Source: JBGRQB01 sp041725875
Lineage (GTDB): Bacteria > Bacteroidota > Ignavibacteria > Ignavibacteriales > Melioribacteraceae
DNA length: 15,530 nt
Direction of reading: 5' to 3'
Assembly: GCA_041725875.1 (NCBI GenBank)
Contig: JBGRQB010000099.1
Location: 1-15,530 of the forward strand
Shown here: one piece after another, positions 15,115 to 15,530 of the stretch
Numbering within the stretch: position 1 is the first letter of the stretch
Layout of the letters: the number at the start of each line of letters is the position of its first letter
Notes under the pieces: model-generated
Told to the model about the DNA's origin: nothing
Seen by the model: the letters and a program-made list of their open reading frames with translations, nothing else
Database searches by the model: none
Made by a program: the position numbers and the translations under genes

Positions 15115-15530
15115 TAGAAATAAATTTTTCCTGTTAAATATCTTTTTGACGTAAGTATTTTATTTTTTAGCGACATAGAAAGCATCTTTAGAACAATTGT
15201 TACTAAAAGTACAGTCAATCCACCGTAATATTTATCTTTTTAGATAATCAAGATTCAAATCAAAATATTTGCTTATAAATCCAAGTTATGCTCATCAAAA
15301 TCACGTTTGCTATTTTCTCAAGATTTGAATAATTAATATCAAACACCTAATTGAATAAGAATTAATCCTTCTAATGTTCTATGATTCCTGATATAGTATC
15401 CGAAAGTTTCTTTCAATTAACTTGTAAAGATGTTCTTACCAATTGTTAACAAATATAGTGAATTTATTGATGCAATGTTAATTATCTTTAAAATAATATT
15501 ATGTTACCAGTAGCTAATTTTTGATTATTT
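15115..15530. other. Gene-free AT-rich stretch upstream of the R-M operon
   Basis: No convincing coding region is seen on either strand. It must contain the R-M promoter, but no exact TAnnTTTG box at a proper distance was found. Two 10-bp perfect palindromes occur: AACAATTGTT at 15192-15201, about 80 nt upstream of the methyltransferase ATG, and TTGTTAACAA at 15443-15452. In such AT-rich DNA these may be chance. Confidence 0.4.

Noticed and set aside
15350..15450. A minus-strand stretch reading like a transposase tail (FGYYIRNHRTLEGLILIQLG).
   Set aside because: Too short, with no catalytic motif, terminal inverted repeat or flanking duplication to support an insertion-sequence remnant.
1..15530. 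CRISPR arrays, tRNA or rRNA genes, and insertion sequences.
   Set aside because: No regularly spaced repeats, cloverleaf candidates, rRNA signatures or transposase motifs were found on reading through.

Overview
This is an AT-rich bacterial window, probably from the Bacteroidota/Ignavibacteriota side of the tree. The evidence is promoters of the TTTG-N19-TAnnTTTG type, a cobalamin riboswitch, Bacteroidota-like versions of several enzymes, and clear but not universal Shine-Dalgarno sites. The phylum call is inference from gene style only.

Left edge (1-1214). The window opens inside a DUF1015-family gene on the plus strand. It still aligns to the family through its C-terminus but carries two in-frame stops, so it is a pseudogene. 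To its right lies a well-preserved cobalamin riboswitch on the minus strand with a good promoter. It points leftwards into the antisense of the DUF1015 remnant, and no gene under its control is visible. One of its internal stems also looks like a plus-strand terminator.

Housekeeping and accessory core (1215-11800). A cysteine-rich arsenite methyltransferase (arsM, plus) converges on trmB (tRNA m7G46 methyltransferase, minus), with a shared hairpin terminator between them. Then come minus-strand genes in transcription order: a CHASE4 sensor histidine kinase, a secreted gamma-glutamyltransferase, an uncharacterised nucleotidyltransferase-fold protein, a secreted Shewanella-like PPP phosphatase, and a DinB-family protein with a TTG start, ended by a strong hairpin terminator. 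Diverging from the kinase is a translationally coupled plus-strand pair (TAATG overlap): a membrane protein with three zinc ribbons and a DUF898/YjgN domain, then a membrane-anchored M48 metalloprotease, closed by a terminator.

Right-hand island (about 11800-15530). A Type II restriction-modification operon lies on the minus strand: a DNA amino-methyltransferase with an N-terminal helix-turn-helix domain, a small Cys/His-rich gene overlapping it by ATGA but broken by one nonsense codon and one 1-nt frameshift, and a TdeIII-family restriction endonuclease, followed by an AT-rich hairpin terminator. The island appears more AT-rich than the core and is bounded by sequence with no recognisable genes, as expected for a horizontally acquired defence module.

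The observations most worth following are the orphan, antisense-pointing B12 riboswitch, the broken third gene inside the R-M operon, and the zinc-ribbon/DUF898 plus M48 coupled pair.
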